From: Plecoglossus altivelis
Taxonomy: Eukaryota > Chordata > Actinopteri > Osmeriformes > Plecoglossidae
NCBI GenBank assembly: GCA_036571765.1
Contig: BROE01000011.1
Coordinates: forward strand, 2,435,876 to 2,499,875
Length of the DNA: 64,000 nucleotides
Reading direction: 5' to 3'
Within the stretch, counting starts at the first letter, position 1. The number at the start of each line of letters is the position of its first letter. This document shows, piece after piece, positions 11,260-23,700 of this stretch. The notes under the pieces are model-generated. The model was given only the letters and a program-made list of their open reading frames with translations. It was not told the DNA's origin and searched no databases. The position numbers were made by a program, and so were the translations under genes.

Positions 11260-13820
11260 ATGTCCCAGGACAAGACCTCCTTCCCCATCATGGGAGAGAC
11301 CAACCCCCTCCATAACAACGTCTATGGGCCGCCCCAGACTGGCTTCGGTATGCCCCCCCCTAACTACACCCAGGCTGTAGGCTTCGGCCAGCCTGGGTTC
11401 CCCCAGGCCGGCCCAGGGTTTGTTCCAGGACCATACCCCCAGGCAGGATACCCTCAGGGGCCCTACCCCCAGGCCGGTTACCCTCAGGGCCCCTACCCCC
11501 AGGCAGGATACCCTCAGGGCCCCTACCCCCAGGCTGGTTACCCTCAGGGCCCTTACCAGCAAGGGCAACCACAGCCTGGCTTTGGAGGAGACCCAAACAG
11601 TAAGTGGAGAGGCCCGATTAATTACTGGGTATTGTATGAAGTTGAAAGTAAGCAGTGGTATGAAAACAGTAAAACAATAGCTAATAATAAGTTATATGTA
11701 TTATGTTAGTGACTTAATGCATGTACTGATGCAAAAACTCATACCCACGTCCTCTAACCCTTCCAAACTCCATTGAAACCAACAATGAATCATCTAACAA
11801 CACTGACTGCATCACAGGCCTGAGCATTTTATTTGTTGTGAAAAGGCCTCAATCTCTTGAGTCATGATTCGTTTGTGGACTAGGTGACCTCTGAACTGAC
11901 TCTTGGATGTCCCTCACCTGTTTCAGTATCCATCGACAACCAAGATTACCGTGACGACGTGCCACCCTCCTACTATGACAACGAGGAGTTCACAAACTCA
12001 GGCTTCGAGGACAAGACCATTCGTCAGGCCTTCATCAGGAAGGTGAGGGGACATTTCCAGGATTTCCATGCAAAGCTTTGCAATTTCTTTTGAAACACAG
12101 TGAGCACAAAAAAATGATGAATAACTTCCCTACTGTTTCTCCCCTCCCCCTCAGGTATTCATGGTCTTGACCGTGCAACTGTTGGTGACCACCTCCTTTG
12201 TGGCAGTCTTCACCTTCGTGGATGACGCCAAGATGTTCGTCCGCCGTAACCCCTGGACGTACTACGTGTCCTACGCCATCTTCTTTGTGTCGCTGATCGT
12301 GCTCAGCTGCTGCGGAGACTTCCGTCGCAAGCACCCCTGGAACCTGGTAGCATTGGTACGACCCACTTCCCCTTAGCTCTCCATCATTGTCTCTGCTCGT
12401 AGGCATGCCACAACAACATGGACAGAAAATTCTTGCGTACTCTCTCTTACTGTGTTTCTCCTTCCCTCAGTCCATTCTGACCCTGAGTTTGTCCTACATG
12501 GTGGGCATGATCGCCAGCTTCTACGACACTGAGACTGTGATCATGGCTGTGGGGATTACATCTGTAGTCTGCTTCACCGTGGTCCTCTTCTCACTACAGG
12601 TGTGAACACAAACACACACACGCATAGTTCCCCCACCTCTGTCCCCCGGTTGTCTCTATCAGGAGGAATTGGGGATGTTGCGTTTGAATCTAATGTTTAT
12701 TTTCTCTTCCCCTTTTTTTCTTTTTCCAACAATTCTTCCAACCGCTGCAGAGCAAGTACGACTTCACTTCCTGCAGGGGCGTGCTGTTCGTCTGCCTCAT
12801 CGTCCTGCTGCTGTTCTCCATCCTCTGCATCTTCATCCGCCACAGGATACTCCACATCGTCTACGCCTCGCTTGGAGCTCTGCTGTTCACCTGCGTGAGT
12901 CTACCCGCTCTGTCAGATTCATGCTAATCCTACGAATTCATGCTAGTCGTTGTGTTCCTTGGGTGAGGTAAACAGATGTATCCATTGGGTATCAAATAAG
13001 GACTGTAGATGGAGCATATTGAGAAGCTGACAGACTCTAACCTTGCCGTATGAGGTTACTGCAGTCAGACTAGCCAAGCTGTCTGGTCATCTGATTGTGC
13101 AGTTAGTGGCCAAGCTCCTCTGAGCGTCAGTTTGAGTGCCGTTTGGCACCAAGAAAACTGGGCTAATGTCTTTTTCATGTGGCATCGCTATTCCGACTGG
13201 GTATATTTTTAGGGGTGCAGTTAGTATATTGCAGTGGAAAACAGAGGTACATGTTCCGAAAGCGAGTCGAGTTGAGCCAGTACCATGCGGTGGAAAAGCC
13301 ATTAGTGTGGTGACTTATGTGAGTCTAGACTCATCAAGACAGGCTTTTGTGCCTTTTTAAATGAATTCCACTCAGTTTGGATAAAAGCAGTCATGTAGCT
13401 GGGCCAGGGAGTGGTAGGACATCTAAGGCCTATACGATGAAGCAGGATTCAGGGAGGAGCTTGGGACAGTAGTCGGAGAAATGAGGAAACGTGAAGTGAA
13501 GCATTGTAGATGTAAGCCATAAATAATGCTCTATTTTGAAGTTTTATCTGATGGGTTACAGTCAAGCGTTAACATTTAGCTGTAATGGAAGACTCGCACT
13601 TGGATTTGACTTGTATACTAAGCATATATACTCTGCACCGGTTTACTTGAATGACTATTTCTATTTGCAGTTCCTGGCCGTGGACACGCAGCTTCTCCTG
13701 GGGAACAAGAAGCTTGCCTTGAGTCCAGAGGAGTACATCTTTGCCGCACTCAACCTCTACACTGACATCATCAACATATTCCTCTACATCTTGGCCATCG
13801 TGGGGCGCTCCCGCGAGTGA
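11260..13820 (+). CDS. grina: GRINA / TMBIM3, BAX-inhibitor-family membrane protein
   Basis: Multi-pass ER/Golgi membrane protein of the TMBIM (BAX inhibitor-1) family, linked to Ca2+ homeostasis and protection from ER-stress death. Six coding exons join in phase: 11260-11599, 11927-12042, 12155-12355, 12471-12599, 12751-12894 and 13671-13820 (TGA), giving 359 residues. The N-terminus is a cytosolic Pro/Gly/Gln/Tyr-rich tail with four GPYPQAGYPQ repeats. It is followed by the acidic DDVPPSYYDNEEF segment and seven hydrophobic segments. Blocks such as NPWTYYVSYAIFF, CCGDFRRKHPWNL, LSYMVGMIASFY and FLAVDTQLLLGNK match GRINA rather than FAIM2, which has different residues there. The ATG was chosen because MSQDKTSFP follows a good acceptor and resembles known N-termini. 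The SYCE1 promoter begins shortly after its 3' end. Confidence 0.97.
11433..11555 (+). repeat. 30-bp coding repeat (GPYPQAGYPQ x4) with 60-bp super-period
   Basis: Four 30-bp units encode the decapeptide GPYPQAGYPQ in the GRINA N-terminal tail. Units 1 and 3 share 'gcaggata' and units 2 and 4 share 'ggtta' at the same place, so the array looks like a duplicated 60-bp dimer. Boundaries are approximate to a few bases. Confidence 0.85.
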
Positions 13821-15436
13821 GGACCTCCTCTGTGGGACAGGAGAGGCAACGTGCAAAAAAAAAAAAAACCCCACCTCTCTTGTGTATGGAAATGATGCCC
13901 CTTCGCCTCCTTCCCCCTTTGTCTGGTCATCTTGTGTCATTTCTCCACTCCCTGACATTCACTCTCACCCTTCCCTACTTTGTCATGGCTGCGAACGTGG
14001 GCAGATTAGGATGGCAGAAGCTTCTTCTGCGCTGCTGTTCATTTGCCGGTCTCACCAAATCCAGCCACAAGGGGCACATTTGAATGCATTTATTCCACAT
14101 CCCGTGAAGTTTGTTCATTGCTGTGAAAAACATACCCTTTTCCGCCTCTGCTCGACAGAGGTTCTGTTCGCTTTCAACTTCTTCTAGTTGGAGAGACGAC
14201 TGTCTACAGTCAGTTCCCACATCTTTTACTTTTTAATCTGAAAACCGCGCCCTTTCTTGACGCCGCCCCCCCCCCCCCCCCTTGTGTGTGTGTTTCTGTC
14301 TCCCTACTTGATCTGGCAGATGTAACTGCATGGCGACTCTAAACCCCAGCTAAGAATTCTGTAGAACACCACAAGGATGTCATTCCTAGCCTGCTTCCTA
14401 CATAGCTGTAAAAGGTTTAGTGTAGTATTGTATATGGCAAGTTCAATAACCCAGTCTCAAGGCATGCTGGAGTGTGTGCTGCTGTGATGCTTGATGCGAC
14501 CGGTGCACACTCAAACCCTAACATGACCATGAAGGAAATACAGGAAGGTCGGATGTATAAGAACAAATATATATACACACACACACTATATATATATATT
14601 CCTTCTGTTTAGATCTTTGCTTTGTTTGGTTTTCATCCCCTTCCTTTATTTAAAACGAAGCAGAGCTTTGTGATGGATAGCCTACGGATAACGTGTTTAT
14701 TTAGTCTATTTTGTTCTTTCACCTTCCATTTCGTTTCTGTCTTTCTGTAAACTTTATTGGTGTTCCCCCCCCCCCCCATGATAAAGTGATGTGAATCGTT
14801 GAAGTATTGGAATTTATTATTACTTTTTTTTACAGATCGGTAATGGATATAACTAGCTGCTTTTATTGTGACGTTGGTGGACAACCAGTTTGAAGGACAC
14901 AGTAGCATACTTTGTTATTGAGCTGTTGATGGAAATTTCTGCTTTTAAGATAAATTCAGAAGGACGTGACCTTCTGAAGAGGACTAGTGAAGGATTTTTT
15001 GTGCGGCTCCTTTAAACTCATTGCCCAAGGATAGTGTAAATATTGAGAATGTAAAAGTTGATGGGTGAAACATATGGGTAAATAACACTCATGTTGATGT
15101 GAAAAGTCTAAATTATTAAAATATACTTATTTCAACAACCATTGCATGACCCCTGTCCATCTTCTGCATGCTGTGTGTTAAATGCACACAGGGCATTAGC
15201 CGTTTCCTTAAAGACAAAATGCTGATTTGAGGTAGTATGTTGTGTTGCAGAGCTGTTTAATTCATTATAATTTAACTTTTGTGTTTGTATCTAACTAAAT
15301 GTGTAAGTGTATATAAAACGCCTCTGTGATTTCACCTGTATAGAGTAATGTTGGGCTTGTAGGTCTGTTTGCACTGTATATTTGCATTAAATTGAAATGG
15401 AATTGATTTCCTCTACACTGTTTGCTTTTCATTAAA
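13821..15436 (+). other. GRINA 3' UTR with two ATTAAA signals
   Basis: A long 3' UTR of about 1.6 kb, with two poly-C runs (about 14268-14281 and 14766-14778) and an AT repeat near 14585-14600. Variant poly(A) signals ATTAAA occur at 15386-15391 and 15431-15436. The extent is inferred from these signals. Confidence 0.5.
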
Positions 15437-15871
15437 ATTAATTCAACTGAAAATTGTCCTTTTCCATTTGTTCACCTTTTATTTCTCAAGGAAAAAATGG
15501 ATGACCACAAAAAATATTTTGATTTTTGTAACATCAAGAGTTTAGTGTTGTTTAAAGGCCCAACTCCCATCACCCCTTCAAAAATCTGGAATGATCATTA
15601 AGAGTAGGCTAAGATTCATTTATCGTTTGTCCTATGGTCTTTGAAAGAATGCATTCAACTCAAATTCCTGTCTTAACTTCTTTACTTTTCGCACAGAATA
15701 AGCATCAAAGTAGGTTGAACGGCGCCTCTAACCTTTTAAAGCAAGGGATAAGTTTGTGTCGCATTGAATTTGACCAAGCGTCGAAGATGGAGTTCGTAAG
15801 TTCCTATCCGGTTTCTATAGAAATCTCACTACTAGACGTAATGTAATAAAAGCATGGCGTGCGTGAGGCCG

Positions 15872-15885
15872 TTTTGGCGCCATTT
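15872..15885. promoter_or_regulatory. E2F-type site in the SYCE1 promoter
   Basis: A TTTTGGCGCCATTT element with the palindrome TGGCGCCA at its centre lies about 90 bp before the SYCE1 ATG. It matches the TTTSGCGC E2F consensus. E2F6 with PRC1.6 silences germline genes in somatic cells in mammals; applying that here is inference. Confidence 0.45.
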
Positions 15886-15966
15886 GTAAGAGTCCGTTGG
15901 TACTAGCACAGGGCAGCTGTTAACTCTACCTTTACTAGGATTAACTACTGTCAAACTTGCCCAAAT

Positions 15967-18351
15967 ATGAGTTTTTCAGTAGGTAAGTCATACTAAAGAT
16001 GTAGCCATCTTTTCCAATTTATGTCTACTTCTGTAGTACTATTGTAGCTGTTATACAGAGGTAGCCGTTCTAGTCAAGATACAATAGGCCTACTGTATGC
16101 CTACTGTATACCAACGCATTACGTTAGCACATCTTATGCTGTCATTCATTCAAATGTTCAACAGGGTCGTCCTTTATTATTGAGGATATTATGAAACCTC
16201 CCACGATTGAAGGTAGAATATTTTAATTTAAATTATCTTTCCACTTGGGAAAAAATATACTGCGCCTTACAACCTCTAATCAGTTTTCTGACTCCATGTA
16301 GGTGCTAATGGAAAACCTAAAGTAGAGCAGCTAATGACCAAACTAAGAATGCTGCAACAAGGTGTGATTTAAAACAATTTGCTAGAACATCTCGTATTAT
16401 CTGCAGGGCATATTCATTATTCCATGACCATTTTTAATATTCTCGAGCTGAATCGTGCCACAACGACACAGCACGCTGGGATTCCTGGCATAATAGTGTG
16501 ATGATGAGACATTGCTAGAGTTACCATCAACTAGTTTACTTTCATGTGAAATGCCATGGACGGGTGTGTATGCGTCTCTCAAAGGAAACAGGGCTCTGGA
16601 GGATGAGTTAAAGGAGGCCCAGTCAATCAACGATGCCCTGCAACTGGAACTGAACACTGGTGATTAAAAGAAAGAAAAAAATATGTATAAAACCGGGAAT
16701 ATTATTAACAAAGTTACATTCACATAGAGTGGTCTAGTAACTGATTTATTAATAGGTTTTAACTTAAAAGGTTTGCTTAACTTGATGTTAAACTCTACTG
16801 AACTGTTTTGAATGATAGCTTCAACAGAGTAGGGTATGATACAAGTTACACTTAATGGAAATGTCCAAGACATCAGCTGGTTTAGTCTACCTACTGTAAG
16901 CCAAGAAGTGATAGGCAGTGACAGTCGTTCCGTTCGCTCACATTTTCCTCTTTTTACAGTGCAGACAAAGGCTTACCAACTGGAGGGAATCCATAAAGAG
17001 ACAGATGGTAGATCCATTTCCCATTGACCAAACTACAGCATAAACTGGAGCATTTTTGGCATAACTAATGATGACGTTTGGTCTTTTCCCCAGAGTCATG
17101 CAGGATCCTGCAGTTCCAGTGTGAAGAGATTGAGCAGGACACCAACAGGTGAGCACCTGCAGCTGCAATAACCAGCCCAGTTCGGCTGCTGTGGGGGACA
17201 AGGTGGCAGACAAATACACTTTTGTACCACTAGATGGCAGCATACCTTAATGTAGGCTGTTGAGTGTGAGTCCTTAGATGCAAAAACCTCTTAGATATGC
17301 AGTGATATGAACACGTACAGTGGTTTAAGTTTAAATAAGCCATTACACCTTCGTGTTTAAAAACAGGTAATGTAGGTTTCGAAAAGTTAGCACATTCGTT
17401 TTTTTTTGGAAAGGATTCAAACAAACAAAGAAAACTCCATTCAAAGCTTCTCCCCCAAAACACGAGCAAACGGCCTGACAACTGCCAGGAGGCATGTAGG
17501 TAGACGGAGAAGCGGCTTGTCTTGTCAAACAAAAGGCATGCCTTTGAGATATACGTGTCCTGAGTGTGTGTGTCTGTTTAGGCATTTACAGCTGTACAGG
17601 AAGAGCGAGAGCCTGGTGGAACAGTACAGATGTCAGATCCAGGAAACCATGCTTAAACGAAGGAAACAAAGGTAGAATACTTAATGCACTTGAGTACTTC
17701 TACATAGGGTAAACACATCACATTTGATTTACATGCCAGTACGCAGTTATCAACTTTAGTTTAAAGGCCATTTTAGGAAACTTACCCTACAGTTCAGATG
17801 ACTTGGAACTGAATATCTTTTGGATATTCCTTGAAGGATGAGGTTTGAAAACCAACTCCAGCAGCTGATTGAGCAGCACAAGAGTCTACACTCTACCTTT
17901 GTAAGTCTGTTCATTTACTCTCGCTGTGACGACCACTCCAACATCATACACCAGCCCCTCTCTCGCTTGTCAGTACACCTTGTATTTTGAGGAAAAGGCT
18001 ACACCCAAACTACTTCTTAGCAGCTACCAAGCATCCTCACTAGTAAATACAAAAGGGTCCCTTGCAGTGGCTTTTATATGAATGGATTTCTTCTCTTCAT
18101 CGATAACCCCGTACAGACTGCTGAGAGACTGCCAAGTGAAATAGACACAGTAGAAAACACCCGGAGTCAGCTGCTGGCGGCTGGTAGGGTCCTATTGACA
18201 ACACATGTCTGTCTCATGTCTCGGAATGGAGCCGTTTCTGCGGCTAGGTGCTTTCTGACTCTTTTATTTGGTTTTGTTTGTAGAGCAGCTAAAGTTGCTT
18301 CAACTCCACCATCTAGAGGAGGAGCTGGATCAGCTTCCAAAACAAAGTTAG
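15967..18351 (+). CDS. syce1: SYCE1, synaptonemal complex central element protein 1 (short form)
   Basis: Coiled-coil structural protein of the central element of the meiotic synaptonemal complex. It joins the transverse filaments (SYCP1) to other central-element proteins. Ten exons join in phase: 15967-15982, 16165-16212, 16302-16361, 16585-16659, 16960-17007, 17094-17148, 17582-17671, 17837-17900, 18117-18183 and 18284-18351 (TAG), giving 196 residues. Segments matching human SYCE1 in order are IEDIMK, PKVEQLMTKL, ALEDELKEAQSINDALQLEL, ESCRILQFQC, NQLQQLIEQHKSL and ERLPSEIDTVENTRSQLLAA. It is almost all amphipathic helix. The human protein has 351 residues, so this model lacks the variable C-terminal part. 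Either the fish protein is short, or a weak donor just before the TAG (A/gttagc at 18346) leads to exons I could not find. Confidence 0.88.
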
Positions 18352-20733
18352 CCCAGAGGCAGAGTAAGGAAGACAGCGTACGCTTCAAATCACACTCATC
18401 TGCTTCCTCTTTTTGTTCCGCTCACGAGGTACTGTCATTTCAGGATTCAAATACGTTGTGATTTATGGGATACTTTTTGGGCATGAACTATTTCAAGAAA
18501 TATACAAATTTAGATTTGCATGTTCCAGAGAAGGATTGTAAGTCTTTGTCTCTCTAGCACTTACTGACTTTCTGAAAATGTGATTCTATGCACCTTTATT
18601 TGATATTGTGAAGAACATTGTTGTTTATCTTTACATTACATTCTTGAACATGTAAGCCTGTATGATATCTAAAACAGCTTTCAGACTGGAAAACCTACTG
18701 CCTTCTAGTTTTTTATTATTATACCAAAGACCAATGTTGACAACATAACACCCAAGTGCATTACATAGTCACCATGAGGTTCTGAAAGATTTAATGAAAT
18801 ACTTTATAAGCAGGACATCATAAGACATCATTCATCAGCAGTTTCTAAAAGAGAACAGAATTTCCATGTGCAAAATCATCTTGATTCCAGTTTTCTGTTG
18901 ACCAAACCCATGTAGAAAAACACAAGGCACTTTAAGAGCAAAGCTCAGGTGATCATCTGTTATTAACAGCCCTTGGTATAACGAAAAACAATATGTACAC
19001 TTAGATCCACATGATGAATAATTCATAACAAATTGTAAAAACTAAAATGTCGTTTTGTTTTTGCTGTACCCAACATTATTTGCCAACTATTGAGCACCAA
19101 TGTACCGTTTATTGTGGAAACAGTTTGCGATCCAGGCTAACGATCTGACCAAAGATACTACATGTATTTGGCTTAGTTATGGTTGAAAAAGATGAACCAG
19201 TTAGCAGTCCCACTACAGACACAACACAAGTCATTATGACCTTGATCTAATACTGTGAAAATGTCCACCTTCCTCCCCTATAATGGTGATGACTGGTTAT
19301 TGCCCAGAGGGAAACATGGGTGTGTATTTTCATGTTTGAACAGATGCATCCTTACTTTGATGCTGATTTCAGATCTACTGTTACTTTTAGATTTACAATA
19401 AATTAAAGTTAGTTTTGTTCCTAGATCAGGTAAGTTCTGTACCTAGATATGCTCAATTTGACCTGCAATCGCCTCCTGTCCCTGGCTGCTTTGCCCCTCC
19501 CTGATTGTTTGTTTAGATTGTCTTCCATGAATGGGGCCACGCCTTAACAGTACAGTACATACCACTATCAACAGACTAAAGTTCACTGTGGGCTCATTAA
19601 ATTACGTATAAAGAAACACTATTCTGTAGTCTGTTGTGTTTCAAAGTCATAGTTTTAAAAGCGACTACAATGTGTGCCTGAAGTATTCAATTGAATGCCT
19701 TCAAAGAACAGTTGAATGTACGTATTTTTTTAAATCCTGAACTCTGTCTCACTCTTCACTTCATCCTTCTGTCTTTGGTTTCAAGGAGAAAGTACACCTT
19801 ATGATTTTGGTAAGGCTCAGTATGAGTCCATAGACAGTTTCAACATCCCTTTTCCATCTTCGTTCAACATAACTCTGGAAACAGACTGGGCATGTGCATT
19901 TCTGTACAGGCACGTTACTTGGGTGGGAATGTGTTCAGAAGGACATGCACTCCTTCACTTTTTTCCCTCTAGTAAACACACTCATTAAACGTACGAATGT
20001 AAGTTTGCCTACCGTTCCTGCTTGATACCATAAATGGTCAAAGTGACAAGGATGAAGTTCAGTTTGGCACGCCTTGGGGGACCAGTCCAAACTTGGATCT
20101 TGTTTTATTTTTCTCAGGTTACTTTTTATAGTTTGTCTTTTCAATTGTTCATACTCTGTATGCGTTAATCCAGGAAGGCCGAGGCACAGATGTGCTTGAG
20201 TTGGCTTGTGCTGCGTATGTGTTTGGCACATGTGGAATAGTCAGGTTTTCACACACACACACAGCTTCTCCACAAAGGTCTCCTCCATCTTTAGTTATCC
20301 CAGGTTATTCCCCATCTGTTAACAGAACAACAGGAACGCCAGTGAGTGAAACAGGATCTGACTCCCCCCTCCCAACCCTCCCTATCTGTCCTACTCCACC
20401 TCCCATACTATATTCAGTGAGTTCTAGATATAATCCTATGGGGTGACACCAAATAAATGAACAACCACTCAAACAATACCCACGCAATAAAAATCAAATG
20501 ACTCACTAAAAACAGTATAATTTATTCCTTAAATTATTGAATTCTTGCAATGAACTTCTAAAGAAAACCAATAAATAGTTAAAGCACATTGTTAAAACAC
20601 TCATATTATTGTTTTGCCTTTCTGACATTAACATTACTTAAACCTTTTTAGTGCACCTACATAGTTTACTTTGAAATGTCTTTTAAAATAGTCAACCGTT
20701 TGAAGTTAGGCTTATTGGGTTATACTCTTCTCT
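18352..20733. other. SYCE1/FAM83H convergent 3' interval
   Basis: About 2.4 kb between the two stop codons. For SYCE1 an AATAAA is at 19397-19402. For FAM83H (minus strand) an AATAAA reads as TTTATT at 20521-20526, giving a roughly 210-nt 3' UTR. No other gene is seen. The longest plus-strand ORF, near 20192-20446, has no recognisable homology. Confidence 0.5.
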
Positions 20734-23700
20734 TTACAGTTCCCTGCATGACCAATCTACTCCCTCTACTCCACCTAGACTGCAAAGCTCTTCTTTGCTG
20801 TGAAAAAGTACCTCAAAACGGCTGTAGACCTTCTTCTCCTTCCTCATGCTCTCAATCCTTTTCAACAGTCCCTCTCTCTCCTGGGGATTAGACTGCGGTC
20901 TCAGGAACCGGTTCTTCTTTATTGAAGGCTGTCTTTCCAACTTCTTCTCCTCTTCACTTCCTTTCTCTGCACCACTCGCCTCCTCTCGCTCCAGACGGTT
21001 CTTCTGACTGTTGGCCGAGATCTGCTCCAGGATGACCTTTGTGTCGTCTCTCAGGTTGCTGCTGAACAAAACAGAGCCTCCAGAGGTTTGGTAGCGCGAT
21101 GGACCTGCTTTCAATGCAGTTTTGTGATTGGTTGTTGAGGTGGCGTCTTTAGCAGTTGGGCTCAAAGGTCCTCCTGACTCCTCAGAGGACTCCTGAACAG
21201 TACTCATATTCTTGTCCTCCGCAACTGAACCAATGCCGGTGGTTTTCTTGTCTTTTGGCCCAAGGAGTCCTTTCAGCCTTTGTGTCTGCTTTTTCAGGAA
21301 GTCTAGCGGTTTCCCATCTGCTTTTCCGTCTCCTCCGATCCCCAGCAAATTGAGGGAGGTATTAGAACCAATGTTCTTTTGAATCCCCTCCTTGGACTCG
21401 GCCTTTGACACGCTGGAGGAGCTGAGAGAGCGAATCTTCTTCAGCTCGCTTTTCTCCGTGTCGGTGGCGTCCGCGGTCAGGACCTTGTCGTCGCAGGAAA
21501 CACGGCGGAGGCTGGAGCTCTTCGAAGGCTTGAGCAAGTCTTTCTTGAAGAACTTTGGTGAAGGGAAGGGCTTCAGAGTCTTGGTGGGCTCCTTCTGCGC
21601 TTCTGACGCAGCCTCTTCTTTCTGAGCTGGGGTATTCTCAAGACTCTTGTGCTTGGCTACGAAAGGTTTGGCTGTTATCAAGGGTGGTTTGGTAGACGTG
21701 AATGAAAGTTTACGAGTCAGCCCCGCCGGTTTGCTTTCAACATCTGGCTTCTGTGGTTCTGTCTCTGGTGGAGTGACTGTGATGACAGTTTTAGGCACCG
21801 TGGTATCAGGTAGGTCCGTTTTGGGGGGAACAGGGTCTGGGTCTTTGAGAGTAACTCTGGGAGGCTGTGACTGAGACTGGTTGTCGCTTTTGGAGTTGGT
21901 TTCTGCATTATTTAACCCTGACTCTATCGCAGCTTTTGAGGCCTTTCTCTTGGCTGCCAGCTCTTGGAAGTACTGAAGTCGACTTGCTGGATCGTTCATG
22001 TTGATGTATGAGGTATCAAGATTTTGTGGTTCTGGTGTGAGTGGTTTTGGAGGCTCCCTCACATTTAGGTGCTTCTTAGGCACCTCTTGTATGTTTTTGG
22101 GGGGTTCCTCTTGAATCGCTTTCTCTCTAATCCCTAGTGTTTTGTCTTTGTCTTCTTTCTCCTTTTCCTCTGTTTTTTTCCTCCAATCAAAGGGTTCCCG
22201 GTTCAAAGACCTCCTCTTTTCTAACATTTGTGCGACAATGGAGGTAGTGCAGATTGAGCTGCTTTCCTCATCCTCCTCAGTGGCTGGTTGGAGGCCAAGG
22301 CCACTGTTGTGTGTCTCCATCTTGGAGGAGGAGAATATTAGAGAGGAACGCAGACGAGAACTTCGCTGTAGGAGTGGATTGATGCGCGAGCGGAAAGATT
22401 CGTGTCTGGAGAGCATGCTGTCCGGAGCTTCGTTCATCTCCACATCTACGCCCACTTCCCGGGCTCTCCCTCGCTCTCTCTCTTTTTCTCTCTCAGCCGC
22501 TCTCTCCGCTGCTGTGGCGGTTGGACCGGTGGTGTTGTCTGGCATGATGGGCTTGCCATAGCGAGGCCTCAGAGGGTCTGGTCTGGACTTACCAAAGCGG
22601 GGTGCAGAGTCCTCTGGGCCAGTGTGCTGCTGGGCTTGTTGGGGGTCTTCAAAGGCATCACTTCCCATAGGCAGGGGTAGGCCTTCTTCACCATCCTCAC
22701 AAGTGCTAAGGTAGGAATGTATCCTCCAGTTCCTAAGGCCATCCTTGGCTTCAGGGTCGTGGTTTCGCTCTTGGTCTACTGATGTTGGAAACACATGCTT
22801 CTCTGGTGGGTGGATTTGCGTGGGGGAGGTCTGGCAGGCATATGGCTGGCCTACAGTTGGCCTTTTGTGGGTTAATCCATCCCCATATCTCCCTGCAACT
22901 GGGGGTTGCGTGTTTCCCGGATTGTGTCTCAGGTCATCAGAGGAAAACATGTTTCGAGCGTAGTCCCCTTGTGGAGGTGGCTCTAGGTCTGAGGAGAATC
23001 CTGGGTCAGAGTACTGCTCTATAGGAAGGTGAGAGGCAGCACCTCTGAGTCTGTCGTAGTGTTCGTGGCCTGAGCCGGGACCTAAACCTGACCCCTCGCC
23101 ACGATGATAGCGGCTAGAGTGGCTTTGCTCTCTGCAACAAAAGAAAGTGAGAAAGATTGTGTTCATTGTGTGTTGAAAGATTTCAACTATAGTCATGTAT
23201 AGTCATATAAGAGATGGGAGTGGTTCTCTAGTAGAGCATTTGACTGCAGATCAACAGGTTAAAAGGTTCTAATGGTACTAATCAGTGGAGTATGACAACA
23301 AAACAATACATGAAACCTATAATCGACAGAAGGTTCCAACCTTTGGTAGTGCTGCTCAGTCTCCTCCAGGTTGTTCATAACTCTCTGCTTCATGAACTGT
23401 CTGGAGGATGAGTAGGTCTCCTGGGTGCCCTCTGCATAGCTGTGTCTGTTGTAGGCACTGGAACTCATCTCCATCTGCCTGGACACCATAGAGCGGCCCT
23501 GCTCCAGGAACGACTGCTGCTGCCGGAATTGCTGCGATGCTGCAAACTTTCCGATGGTTATTCCCGGCCCCGGTTCCATGGTGTGGCGGAAAACGTCATC
23601 TCTTCGGAATTGAAGAGCAGAGTTACGGCCAGAATCGCCAAAGGGGAACATGGGTAGTTCTGGTTGTCGCAGGAAACCATGCGGATTTCTTGCGGACTGA

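Noticed and set aside
11242..11596. Antisense ORFs opposite the GRINA N-terminal repeat
   Set aside because: They arise because the 30-bp repeat has no stop codon in several frames; the sense frame is a clear GRINA match.
11260..13820. FAIM2 (TMBIM2) as identity
   Set aside because: Block by block the membrane part (CCGDFRRKHPWNL, MVGMIASFY) follows GRINA, and the N-terminus is the GRINA Pro/Gly/Gln type.
20192..20446. Pro/Ser-rich 84-codon ORF past SYCE1
   Set aside because: It is low-complexity with no homology, and lies in the region between two 3' ends.
23215..23280. Functional tRNA-Cys gene
   Set aside because: The acceptor and T stems do not pair and the B-box is damaged.
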